Assembly (NCBI GenBank): GCA_949825065.1
Contig: OX463856.1
Span: 16,762,095 to 16,826,094, forward strand
DNA from: Odontocerum albicorne
Taxonomy: Eukaryota > Arthropoda > Insecta > Trichoptera > Odontoceridae
Direction of reading: 5' to 3'
DNA: 64,000 nucleotides
The notes below the pieces were generated by a model. That model searched no databases, was not told where the DNA came from, and saw nothing but the letters and a program-made list of their open reading frames with translations. A program made the translations under genes and the position numbers. Positions 10,691-21,339 of this stretch are shown piece after piece. The stretch's first letter is position 1. Each line of letters starts with the position of its first letter.

Positions 10691-13084
10691 AGATCTTTTA
10701 TCTTCCTTAATTATTAGCTCGAAAACTGAGCAGAGTTTTCACAAATCCTCAACTAATCACGACTGGAAACAGACAATCTCTGCGCCATCTTTATGCTATC
10801 ACTTCTTACACCCGCGATAATTCGTTATCTGACAAGGGTGGCTCTAAAGAATGATTTTAAATTCTCTATTCTTGGAATATAATCTGTAAGGGACTCAACT
10901 GTTTCTATACATAAGCCTGTCTAGTCTGCACTTTATCCTAAAGTCTTCCGACCCATACCCTTCTAGGAAAACCCTATAGACTACCTGGCAATCACTACCT
11001 TTTTAACCTTAATTCTGAGAAGGTTAATGTTGCATCTCACAGGAACTATGGCTAGTTGAAGGAAGTCTATTTACTTCTACTTCAAGGATAAACAAGCCAT
11101 CTTCTTTGTACCCAATGCACCGACACAAAACAAAGGAATCTATTCAAAACGAAATTCTTTTCGAATTTCGAAACCAACCGTGTTATCCAGATGCACTGAC
11201 AGAAACAAAGGAATTATCCTAAAACCATATTCCTACCGAAACCCATAAACCACTTTGTTAACAATCGTATTGATACAAAAACACAAAGGAATCTAACCAA
11301 CCGAAATTCAATTCAGTGTTTAAAAACAGCGCATGTAAGAAAACTCAGCATCGACTGACTGATTATCAATAAAATACAACAGCCCTTTCTAACAATCCCT
11401 ATGTCAATAAGAATAGCCAATATCACCGAACGACATCAATTATGACGCAATACTATCTACACAAACTCGCCATAACAACAGTAGCTCCGCGTAATAATTT
11501 GCAATATCCTATTACAAGAATTCTTCTAGAACTCAATCCCAGTTCTCTCTATTCCAACATATTGTTTAATAACAGCCACTGCTATCACGAAAAAATATAA
11601 CTATGACGCAATACTAATCACATCTAGAGCCTTCTTCAAGTTCCCACTCTTTTTCCTTTTCACAATATTTACTGCCTGACCCGCTACACCGTTAACAAAA
11701 TAAACTATCCATAATTATGACGCAATTCCTCCTTTTGCCTTTGACTTTGAAAATCCCTGAACCGACACTGCGATTTCAACTATTAATTATTCCTAAACAA
11801 CGTCCGTAAACCGGATCTCTAGCGCGATTGAAACATTATTTACGGAAGTTACCTTCTTTTAAGGTGAGATTGATCTCAATTAACCAGGAACCAATTCTTG
11901 TTCAACTGGAATATTCTACGATTTCAACACTTCTTAATTATTGTCATGATGACCACGCACTTCCTCTATTATTTATTAATTTACTCCATTTCAAGTACGA
12001 CACCACGTGCGAATCAACTTCCTCAAAGAAAAACATCGGACAGTATTTCCAGCCGCAAAACAAAATGGCGTCCGTCCATTACGCACGACCATTCCATAAT
12101 TTAAATTTTCTAAACATTGAACTCCTATCCTTTATCTCCCTTTCAATCTACTACAATTCGCAAAAATCACTAAACTGACCACTGAGATATTAATTATTAT
12201 TTACTCCTAAACAAAATTCGTAAACTGGATCATTTACGCGATTGGAATATTTCCTACGAAAGTAGGGCGCACATAACACTTTGCCCAGCCCATCTCCTTT
12301 CAAAGATGAACTGGAGCTTAATCCACGTGGAATTTAATTCTTTTTAAGCCTGACTATCCACGAAATACCACACTAGTCCTATTTACAATTCTCTGACCGC
12401 GCACTTCTTTTCTTGAAAACAGGGGAGCAGAATGAAGAGATCTTCCCTCGGCCTTAATTGGATACATTGCAACAATAAAACAATAGGACAAAAAGCCCAA
12501 CCGAAGCAAATCAAGACCTTACTAACAAAACAACAATTCTAACTCGATCGTTTTGTTAAACAAACAAGGTTTCTCTAAACAACGTAGTTCAAATTTACAA
12601 ACTATAGACCAAAATGTAATTCAATCTCTATAAACAACTATATCGTTCATAGATCGACTACTGAAAGAAACTATTCAATTCATGATTCGGCCATTATCGC
12701 TTCCCCAGATCGAAACCAAAAATAACTTGCTCCAACGGAATCTTTTTAAGTAAAGGAAGAATCTAACTTAAGCGAAAATTCTACTTCTTTGCAATATTAA
12801 ACCGTTGAAATTCTCCATATTTCGACAAACCGAGCACCAAGAAATGATTAATCCTTGAAAGAAAACCCGAAAAACTGGGCCAACTGAACAGCGAATTATT
12901 TCACGAAAGATAGGCGTTTCGTGCGCTTTGCCTAACCACGCACCATCTCAATATGAGATTGGTCTCAAATAACTCGGAACACAATTCTCCTGACAACAGA
13001 ATATTTAGCGAACAGAAGCTAGAAAATCTATTCTTTTTCTTCACTCGATTAACCAAAATTCTATTCACAATTCAAATAATGAAA
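10691..13084 (-). other. LTR element interior with faint ~400-bp repeats
   Basis: No coding motif seen. Degenerate copies of a segment with CCTAAACAA..CGTAAAC.GGAT..CGCGATTG occur near 11790 and 12205, so older tandem structure is probable. A 116-codon ORF (11828-12178) has no recognisable domain. Confidence 0.5.
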
Positions 13085-13404
13085 AAAACTCGAAAACGGC
13101 TCTTAACCAAACCGGAGCCCGTATACACGCGACAACAAAGATGGCCGCGTGGTCGCGAACAGCGAAAACAAACGCGGGAGAAGCATGGTTCAAATCTCCA
13201 AACAAAATAACTTTTTAAATCGAATTAAATAAGGAACACACAACTCTTTACAAGAAAATATTTAGAAAAAGTTAACTAAAATCTATTCCAAAAAGACTCG
13301 AAAAACGGCCTTTCCAACTCGGAGCCTGTATGCACGCGACAACAAGATGGCCGCGTGGTCGCGAACAGCGAAAACAAACGCGGGAGAAGCATGGTTCAAA
13401 TTTG
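13085..13404. repeat. Duplicated ~112-bp block near PBS
   Basis: Two near-identical copies (about 13085-13202 and 13293-13404) contain CAAGATGGCCGCGTGGTCGC-type sequence and CGGGAGAAGCATGGTTCAAA. They are GC-richer than the rest and lie just downstream of the PBS, so they form the leader of the transcript. Confidence 0.85.
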
Positions 13405-13524
13405 CAAACACAGAAAAAAAAATACATATAAAACACTTTCCTGTAAACAAATTATTATTTAAAACAAACAAATTATAAATAAAAACCTTGTCCAGCGAGA
13501 TATCAAGAGATACAGAGTTTGCTG

Positions 13525-13542
13525 CCCCGCGTTCGGGGGCCA
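13525..13542 (-). other. Primer binding site of LTR element
   Basis: On the minus strand, four bases after the LTR end, the sequence reads TGGCCCCCGAACGCGGGG. It starts with TGG, complementary to a tRNA CCA end, and has the CGAAC typical of a tRNA T-arm complement. I could not assign the tRNA. Confidence 0.75.
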
Positions 13543-13546
13543 ATTA

Positions 13547-14406
13547 TGTCACGCCTTTTTCCTATTTAAACAATATTAGGTTGTACACAAAAAAAAATAC
13601 ATATATTAGTTATAAAACATTACCAACATATGAGGTGTGACATATTCCGGGCAGCTCCGCCGGCTTCTTATGAGACAAGAACTCTTTAGATCTCTGGGGT
13701 TTGTTGGGTTCCCTTAACTCTGAATAACTCTCTCTCACTTACAGCAGGACAAGGCGACTCAATTTAAACAAGTATAATTTGGAATGAAACAGTTTATTAT
13801 ATTGTAAAAAAAAAAGAAAAAAAGAAAAAAAAATAATATATAAAAAAAACTTGACGAAATGTCAAGAAAAAAAAGTTTAAAATTGGCAAGAAAGAATGTG
13901 TTGTATTTATCAAGGGAGATTTCAATAACAATTTGAAATTACTTTACTCGGTGGGTTTTTAGCGTGGCGATGAAATCCACATTAAAATGGAAGGAATAAT
14001 ATTCACCCGTAATTAAGATGGCGTCCTGGACTTCTGTGATATATGAGGAAGAGCAGCGTCGGACCTACGTCCAAACCTCACCACGTTCCGAACGGAATAG
14101 GAGGAGCCTGCGAGCGGCTGCTTCCCCTTGGCAAGGAAATACGAAAAACAGTGGTGCCAACCTCGACCAAAATCGTACGTGACAATGTTGTCATTGAATA
14201 AAAATGTACCTGACTGCAAGGGTAGGTACCCTTACTTTATTGTCTTTAGTATTTTAAAATATTCAAGTATTTCATAATATTTTAATCTTCCTGTTTTCAA
14301 GGCAAGCACATGGTCTCGACACCACAAGTTTCATAAATTATGATATGTCGCGAATTAACAATTTCGAGGACGTGAAGTATGCAATTTAACAAATATAGTC
14401 CTAACA
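13547..14406 (-). repeat. LTR (5' LTR of the minus-strand element)
   Basis: Second 860-bp LTR, same length and ends as 4448-5307. Transcription would start here and run toward lower coordinates. A matching 68-codon ORF lies at 14219-14013, with one Ala/Pro difference. Confidence 0.93.
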
Positions 14407-14577
14407 GATGTTTTTTCTTTTTGGAATAATAGGTATCCTTTTTCTCCCGAATACTAGGTGGAAAAAATGCCTGTGTCATTCAAAGTGAGTAGCATAGCGT
14501 GGAGTTCGAACCGACGACCTTCTGCACAAAAGGCCAGTGCGTTACAGAGCGTGCAAGCACCTCTATATGTGAACGTA
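14407..14577 (-). mobile_element. SINE-A copy 1, 5' tRNA-like part
   Basis: On the minus strand this reads GTAACGCACTGGCC, then a Pol III B-box-like GGTTCGAACTCC, then ATGACACAGGCATTTTTTCC, CACCTAGTATTCGGG and an A-rich stretch ending at the LTR insertion. It matches the heads of SINE-A copies 44391 and 45588. Joined to 4347-4447 across the LTR element it makes one complete SINE. Confidence 0.8.
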
Positions 14578-14589
14578 ATTCGATACTGA

Positions 14590-14690
14590 AACTCAAGTTA
14601 ATATTACTAGAGCTTTAGCATTTACACTGTGGAAATTTATGTTAAAAAAGTAACACTTTTAAATTCACTTTAAAAAAGGTATTTTACACA
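14590..14690. repeat. Dispersed repeat, copy 1
   Basis: Shares TTTACACTGTGGAAATT and ATGTTAAAAAAGTAA with 17700-17790. Nature unknown. Confidence 0.6.
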
Positions 14691-15988
14691 AATAATCATA
14701 TAACATATAACTCAGCTTTAGGAATATTCCGAACTAATTAAATTTGAAAACGAAGACAGCATTTCTTTTAAAATTTAGTAAGTTCGGAATACCCCTGAAG
14801 GTATGTCGCATGTGATTTGAAATTAGTTGGGTTTAATATATTTTTTCCAAGTGGATTAAACAGTGTTTCAATTTTTAAATATATTCGAAATTCATTGTGC
14901 TTAGAAGATACAGCATTCAGAAAAATTACTTCGGTGCCATCTCCACTCTTACTTTGATCTCTCGAGACTAATCTTATTGACCATTTAGCCAGCATCTCAG
15001 ATATTAAAATTGTTGGATTCACTCAACAATTTCATTATTTATATTAAGAGGTTTGATGCCTTTCTTCCTTCTCTTGACGGCGTATAATACTTCTCTATCT
15101 TTATTCATCCGTTTCAAGGTGTCATTATTACAAATTTTGCCAACTAATAACGAAAAAAAAAAAAATACTTGGAAAAAAATCCAAAAAAACAAGATATTTT
15201 TTACCCTTCTTGAAACAGATAAAATGAAACTGACTCAGCAATAAAAAAACAAAAACAAATATACAAAAAAAAACAAAAACAATTGCTCATCTTGAATAGA
15301 TTCAGTATTGCTATTCTTAAATTTGACGTAAAAATGGTTTATTGTTGTGAAGAGGGTGATTTATCGTCACCAAAATAACCAAAGTAAGGGATGAATTATT
15401 CTTACAGATTTTTTTAAACAAAAACTACAGCGATATCTTAATCCGCGTTTGCTTTAAGAAGCTGGAAAAATAAATTGTCACATTTTATGAAAATATTAAC
15501 CCGTCAAAAATATTTTTTTTACACCTTAAATATAACTATCCGTCAAAAATTATAAAAAATTTATTTTTACAAGGAATATGTGAAATATATCTTCTTATTC
15601 ATTATACCCTTAAAAGAAAACACGTGATATTTGATATTCATATTGTTATAAAATTGACTGCACTGCAGAAAGAATTATACGTCGCTTTAGTCAGGCATAA
15701 GCCTAGTAAGGCGAGGGAGAGTTTATTAAAAAATAATAGAAAATTGATTATGGTCAGTAGCATTTCTGCTACACTCTTAGATTATATTCTTTGCCAGGTC
15801 TTTTCATCACGTTTGTGAACTTTTCCTTGATCAGGATCCTTTTAATTTTCATTAAATTACTAATGATCCCATCTGATAGAGAATATGGTCAAAGTACCTG
15901 AGGATTTGCAGTTGTATAATTGAAACCAAACGTTGTTCAATTTGTAGATTTTCCAGAATTTATGAATTAGTCCTGCTTGATGTCCATG
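14691..15988. other. AT-rich non-coding stretch
   Basis: Only chance ORFs. No element ends recognised. Confidence 0.5.
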
Positions 15989-15996
15989 GTATACAC

Positions 15997-17130
15997 CATA
16001 GATTCCCAAACTTATTTGACTAGACGCCCATTTTTCAACGTCAATATTTTTCAACGCCCACCTTTGGAAAACTGTATCTCTATTTAAGATAATAGTAAAT
16101 AGTTAGCGTATCCATGCGTATTTTTTTTTATATTCACCAATATATTCATTTAACATGTGCATTTTTGTAATTTCACATAGGAAATTTGGAAATAAAATAA
16201 TTTTGAATTGAATTTATAAAGTTATTTAATATAATAAAATAAAAAAAATATACACTAATAAAGTAAAAAAATATAATTATTCTAACTCTAACTAATTTCA
16301 AACAATGAAGTAAAATCAATGTTATCATTAATGCGAAGGATGAGTGTTGACCTGGTGTTGTGCTATGAATTTGTCAATATAAGGCTCTATTTTTGTCAAT
16401 AGCATCCTTAAATCTCCCCCGACTTGTAATCTATTTGTAGTCAATTCCTCTTTTTAATTAAAATACTTAAGACTGCACTAAATCCACGTTCAACTTAATA
16501 GGATGACGGAAATGGAATAAAAAATCTTCGTGCTACTGCCCATACATCGTGTCCTGGATAAAGTTTGGGTATTTGGTTTTCTAACCAAAACTCTTGATAT
16601 TCGTTTTTAAATTTTAATTGTAATTCTTCGTTTGTCGATATTTCAATCAATTCTTCTTCAAATTTAAATTATGCTTCTTCAGTTAATGAGCAAGGGTCTA
16701 AAACCCAATCGGGAATCTTCATTTCAAGGATATCTTTAAATAAAGAAGGGATGAAAATAAAATTTACGGAGTCGCGAAACATGAAAAGAAATGTTTCCTT
16801 TGACAGTTGGTCGGTTAGTGACTAGCATAAATTAGTGTTGTACCATTTTTTGTGACTGTGGATTACTTATCTTAGTACCCATACCTGGAAAAAGGGCTAG
16901 ATAGGCTATTTTAATATACCATACGCATTATATTTCATGCAAAAAATATTTGCTTTACATATAATATAAAATGCTCAAAACATTTTTATACGACATTATT
17001 TTTTCAACAATCTATTATTGTCCATTTGACTCCTCATATCGCCCACCAAATTCTCCCGAAGCCAGTATTGCCCACCAAGATTCCTTCATCGCCCACAAGT
17101 GGGCTATATTGCCCAGTTTGGGAACCTATG
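15997..17130 (-). mobile_element. hAT element, internally deleted
   Basis: The termini are inverted repeats CATAGATTCCCAAACTT and CATAGGTTCCCAAACTG (reverse complement). They are flanked by 8-bp target duplications GTATACAC (15989-15996) and ATATACAC (17131-17138), 7 of 8 identical. An 8-bp duplication and CA-starting TIRs are hAT hallmarks. Near both ends GCCCA(C/T) motifs recur, which may be transposase-binding sites. At 1,134 bp it is shorter than an autonomous copy. Confidence 0.85.
16330..16740 (-). pseudogene. hAT transposase C-terminal fragment (ZBED5/FAM200-like)
   Basis: Minus-strand translation gives KIPDWVLDPCSL, EELQLKFKNEYQEFWLENQ and PKLYPGHDVWAVARRFFIPF, then VERGFSAVLSILIKKRN and IEPYIDKF-like sequence in a shifted frame. 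This resembles the C-terminal dimerisation domain of hAT transposases of the ZBED5/FAM200 kind, which usually have a GFSAL.IKTKYRNRL block there. Stops occur after EEA, after SSY and after KKRN, and at least one frameshift follows. The N-terminal BED finger and catalytic core are missing. It lies inside the hAT TIRs in the expected orientation. Confidence 0.7.
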
Positions 17131-17138
17131 ATATACAC

Positions 17139-17994
17139 AAAGAACGTCACCAGCACCATATCACCAAGAAGTCTATCTTCTAACGATCTTTTTTTTCAAT
17201 ATCCATATTTCGGCACTATACAAAAGTATTGCGAAAATTAATGTCCTTATAAATTAAAGTGTCTGTTTTTCCATATTTTCTTCATCTCATCTATATTTGA
17301 CTGTTTACCCACATGGTTTATATTTTATTGTTATTGCCAAGCGGCAATTTTTCCAACTTACTTAAAAGGTTTTGACGTGTGTGTAAAAATCAGAGTGTAA
17401 CACTCTTAATTTCCGTCAACATCAAACTCGAACCTGCTGAGTGGAAGACATACATTCTACCACAAGATTACGAAGGTCGTCAAATAAGTCAATTGTATTC
17501 TGATTTGTTCAAACATTTTATTTTATATTGTATAAAAAAATCGTTATATACAGAACAATCTGGTAACTTTATTCAACCAAAGCCATAAACCAATATCTTT
17601 AATAAAGTCTGAAAGACATTCTCGAGGGCTTATGTGAAAACTTGGTAGATTTTTTTAGTTGGACAACAGGTTTTTACTTACGAGGCTAACGAGTTCATCT
17701 GTCAAATATATTAGTTAAAGCTTACAAACTGATTTACACTGTGGAAATTCATGTTAAAAAAGTAAACTTTTAAATTTATTCATAGATATACCTGATCTGA
17801 AATAAAGAACATCACTGCAAAACAATTTTAAAATATTGTACTACACGTTTCATTATATACACATTTTTTTGGAAAATTCTATAAACATACAAACCATCAC
17901 GCCGTTTCCCTGTCAATGTATGCAGAAAGGAGATAATGTTAGACCTTAAACATTGCACTCACATGTTCACTGTATATTTGTTTTGTTAGTCTTT
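17139..17994. other. Non-coding, with dispersed repeat copy 2
   Basis: 17700-17790 matches the repeat at 14590. The last ~120 bp (17870-17990) contains ATCACGCCGT-type sequence also present at the edge of the LINE fragment near 39500. Nothing else recognised. Confidence 0.5.
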
Positions 17995-18660
17995 TCTTGA
18001 AACTTCGACAACGGTCAGTCAAATGCTACGTTTGGTCAGTGTTATTGCATGGAGTGGAATCATGGACCCTCAAAGTAAGTAGTACGAACCGACTGGAAGA
18101 CCGAACCAAACACCTACATACTGTTACTTAGACCTCGACCCGGAAATCAAAGTCAAGTGCAGAATTGAATCATCTCGTGCGACTTTTAATAAAATGAGAA
18201 GCGTATTCTGCGATGATAATCTAACCTTGAAACTTCGACAACGGTTAGTCGAATGCTACGTTTAGTCAGTGTTGTTACATGGAGTGGAATCATGGACCCT
18301 TAAAGTAAGTAGTATGAACCAACTGGAAACATTCGAAATGTGGATGCACCGGAGAATGCTACGGATACCCTGGACGGATATGGTCAGCAACACAAGAGTG
18401 TTTCAAAGAGCCAAAGTTGATAGAGAGTTGCTGGCTAATATTAAAATCCGAAAGGTGTCCTACTTGGGTCATGTACTTAGAGGAGCAAAGTACAAATTAC
18501 TGCACCTGATCATCCAAGCCAAAATAGAAGGCCGAAGAGGTGTTGGCAGGAGGCAAATCTCCTTGCTCCGCAATATACGTGGTTGGACTGGCATAAGGGT
18601 CGTTGGAGATATTTTCGGGCTGCCGGGGACAAATATATCTACTCTCAAGTGATATTCAAC
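17995..18660 (+). mobile_element. Non-LTR reverse transcriptase C-terminus, with internal duplication
   Basis: The frame from 18269 gives GVESWTLKVSSMNQLETFEM, WMHRRMLRIPWTDMVSNTRV, then IKIRKVSYLGHVLRGAKYKL and GRRGVGRRQISLLRNIRGWT. This is the C-terminal region of an arthropod non-LTR retrotransposon polyprotein (ESWTLK, RRMLRI, YLGHVLR, GRRQISWLRN-type blocks). A block of about 230 bp starting TGAAACTTCGACAACGGT occurs at 17995 and again at 18227, so the 5' part is tandemly duplicated. The frame is interrupted by a stop just before SVLLHG. The 3' end near 18660 is a short hydrophilic tail followed by a G run. Confidence 0.8.
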
Positions 18661-18816
18661 GTTGGGGGGGCCTGACATGATACTGAGAAGATGAAAAATA
18701 ATTATTTTCTTATTCATTCGTTCTCCAGGCAAACACCATCTTAAAATTGCTCTTCTTTATCTAACTTAATACTTCATATTTAAGTTTACATTCATTTCTA
18801 ATAATTTTATTGTTTA

Positions 18817-19090
18817 CTAGCTGTACCCGGCCACGCGTTGCTGTGGCTCAGTCTGGTTAAATGGAAAAGAAAGAAAAGAAAAAGCATACGGTTTTAATAT
18901 GTTTAATTTCATAATGCTTGTGGGTATACAATATTTTTGATGTCTTTCAGCCACTCTTAGTTTGTCGCGTTTATCGCCGTGCTCGCAAATGATCGTATCC
19001 CTCCAAGAGGTCAATTCACGATATGATTTGAATTCAAATGAAAGATCGATTGCACTGAAAAAGAAGAAAGAAAGTTATAACAAAAAAATA
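18817..19090 (-). repeat. Helitron 3' module
   Basis: Matches 420-785 on the plus strand (GTGCAATC, GCGAGCACGGCGAT, AGACATCAAAAATATTGTAT and the terminal block), but with a deletion of most of the arginine-rich ORF. Confidence 0.8.
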
Positions 19091-19159
19091 TAAAATTGAG
19101 AAACATTAAAAAAGGAACTGAATAATATTATTAAGTTCGTAGACGTCTTTGTTCTTGGC

Positions 19160-20346
19160 GGCAGCAATAGCTCGTTCACAATGCCAATCGTGATTCTTAT
19201 AATTGATTTAAATGTAGGGAAATACTTTTTCACCAATTCTTCTTTTGACGTCACAATCAGTGATACAGTAGTCTTTTCGCCAACGCGTCATTTTTACATA
19301 ACGTGAAGAAAGCAGTTAACGTTGTAGCTGGTGGATTCAGGGCTATTTGTTGCACATTTGCAGCTGTGAAATAAACGCGTTGTCCATTTTCTAGATGTAC
19401 TGCTAAGTGAACAACAGCTGGCGTTCATGTATGGGAAATGAAAGAATTCGCTTTACAGCTTCATTGCTGCTTATGTATCTTCCAGCCTGATACTGTGCGA
19501 TTTCATCGATATGTATAACCGCATTCCCATCTCGCATTCTGGTTGCACGCCAAAAACTGCCATGTAGCTGCCTTTATTCACGTACTTACAAATGTATTTG
19601 ATCGATTCAACGGGGTTACAGTATTCCACGTTTATGTGCGCTTTGTATGTTTTTGAATAGCAAAGGCGAATATGGAACAACCCAATGGTTGTCTACTTCG
19701 ATGTCACCGTTTCACATATGTATGGTTGCTAATTTCCCGCCATCTTCTGTTGATCTTCTTCTGTATAAAGGATATCCATCGTTTCCTGTAACTGTGTTGG
19801 ATACTAATGCTCGAGGATATCGTTTAGATCATTTTCCGTCTATCATGCATTGTGAATTTGGATTCAGTGTACCGCAAGGTCCATGTATCATATTTTTCGT
19901 CATAACTTCATGCAAATCCTTATCGACGTCGGCATCGGTTATTTCAGCGCACATTACATTGTCGATTTTGTTTGAAGTGATTTTGTTATAGATCCAGATT
20001 AGTACTATATATTCGCATGAGGCCATCCTCTCTTTTGCCATTCCACTGAGTATATCCAGCAACGCACAGACCCAAACACTTCATGTTTTACCATGAGCTG
20101 TTGTATATCGTCCCAAGCTGGATTGCATGTGAATGTAGTGAATAGGTCTGGACATCCGTAGTAATGAACATACGCAATTGCATATTGAGCGTACTCGTGC
20201 ATATGACGTAGACTGCCTGTATATGAAGATGGCCAAATCGTTAGTCTTCCAACGTTAGTTGTATTACCGTCATTTACAACCGCATCTCGCAAATGAACGT
20301 ATTCTTCAGAGCGAAGCTTGGTTTGATTAAAACGGATGAATATCAA
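19160..20346 (-). pseudogene. Helitron Rep (HUH) domain remnant
   Basis: The minus-strand frame from 20346 gives KLRSEEYVHLRDAVVNDG, GRLTIWPSSYTGSLRHMHEY, AQYAIAYVHYYGCPDLFTTF, TCNPAWDDIQQL and RCWIYSVEWQKRGWPHANI. The family has RGLPHAHIL, so the second His of the HUH motif is changed to Asn. Further fragments give NVMCAEITDADVDKDLHEVM and TKNMIHGPCGTLNPNSQCM (20062-19829), then YKAHINVEYCNPVESIKYIC and KYVNKGSYMAVFGVQ (19680-19471), then ENGQRVYFTAANVQQIALNP (near 19390-19330). Frames change several times and stops are present. An intact protein would nick and replicate the element by rolling circle. This one is dead. Confidence 0.88.
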
Positions 20347-20469
20347 ACTAATTTAAAAAATCTACATTTCTACATACGATTTGATATATTTTGAAATATA
20401 AACATAGAGATAAAATTAAACTCTATATAAAAAAAGATACATTTGATATTCCTAATGACCTATTTCAGT

Positions 20470-20665
20470 CACTAGTAGCCTGTCGCGTACATTCTCTTGA
20501 GAACGAACCAGTTCTGAAACTGCAGAACGCGATCGCCGTGCTCGCAACCGTGCATCCTCAAGTCTGGCTACACGTTGTTCTGCTGCTTCCTCGACATTTT
20601 GATGAACTAAAGCAGATAGATTGCACTGAAAAAGAAGAAAGAAAGTTATAGCAAAAACATATAAA
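20470..20665 (-). pseudogene. Helitron arginine-rich leader, second copy
   Basis: The minus strand contains GAGGATGCACGGTTGCGAGC and adjoining sequence nearly identical to 530-640, upstream of the Rep remnant as expected for the true N terminus. The first codons are damaged (an ATG-TCG junction deletes part of the MPRRRS segment). Confidence 0.7.
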
Positions 20666-21129
20666 ATTGTAAACCTTTAAAAATATGAGTGAAACATTAA
20701 GTTATGAGACAATGAAATTTCCGTTCCCAATTTCCAGCAATTGATGTGAGAATATCTCAGCTGATCAATCGTTTTGCAGCTGGACACGCATTTGTCAAAT
20801 ATTTGTCCAATAGGAGTATTGTTAATGAAATCCGGAGATAATTGGAACGAATTAAATGTTAAGCAAAGAGAGAGGTTATTGGAATTAATTAAATGTTAAG
20901 GAAAGACATTGCAAACATTGCAAACTACGCACGAATTTAATTTGGATGTGACATGTTTGATCGCGTCATTAATGAACAATAAATATCGATTCTAATAAAT
21001 AGCAAGTTATTTAGATAAATACATTACAAAAAACAAACAATAATGACACATTAATACATCTTTTTACAAATTAGCAAAAATTTGTCACTTCGTTTAAAAT
21101 AAATATGACGTTTGTCAAAAATGTACATA

Positions 21130-21240
21130 CCAGCATCACGTTGTCTCTGTGAAGCAAATGATCGCGTCACTCCAAGAGATCAATTCACGATATGATTTGA
21201 ATTCAAACGAAAATCAATCAAAACAATTAAATTTTACCGC
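21130..21240 (-). repeat. Additional copy of Helitron leader-proximal sequence
   Basis: Shares ATCAATTCACGATATGATTT and GAATTCAAA with 19010-19060. A third module of this kind within one element suggests serial rearrangement. Confidence 0.65.
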
Positions 21241-21339
21241 TAATTGAACAGAAAAATAAAAAAATAAGTTAAAAATACTAAGTGAAAAAGATATTCTTAG
21301 AGGTAGATATGTCAACAACGCACATTACGAAATGAAAAT

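Larger units (their letters stand above)
4448..14406 (-). mobile_element. Young non-autonomous LTR retrotransposon (LARD-like)
   Basis: A 9,959-bp element with 860-bp LTRs, flanked by a GATG duplication (4444-4447 and 14407-14410). On the minus strand the LTR reads TGTTAGG...TGACA. A PBS-like site follows the 5' LTR and a purine tract directly precedes the 3' LTR, which fixes the orientation. I see only two LTR differences (an A/T near 4484 and a G/C near 5007), so the insertion is recent. The 8,239-bp interior has no gag, protease, reverse transcriptase, RNase H or integrase motif in any frame that I can recognise, and it contains several tandem arrays. The 4-bp duplication fits a Ty3/gypsy-type integrase supplied in trans; that assignment is inference. 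Confidence 0.9.

Noticed and set aside
13283..13543. 86-codon ORF right after the PBS as a gag start
   Set aside because: Composition and motifs do not resemble gag; no nucleocapsid CCHC or downstream pol.
18469..18732. Minus-strand 87-codon ORF
   Set aside because: Antisense of the LINE reverse transcriptase C-terminus.
19647..19991. Plus-strand 114-codon ORF
   Set aside because: Antisense of the Helitron Rep remnant.
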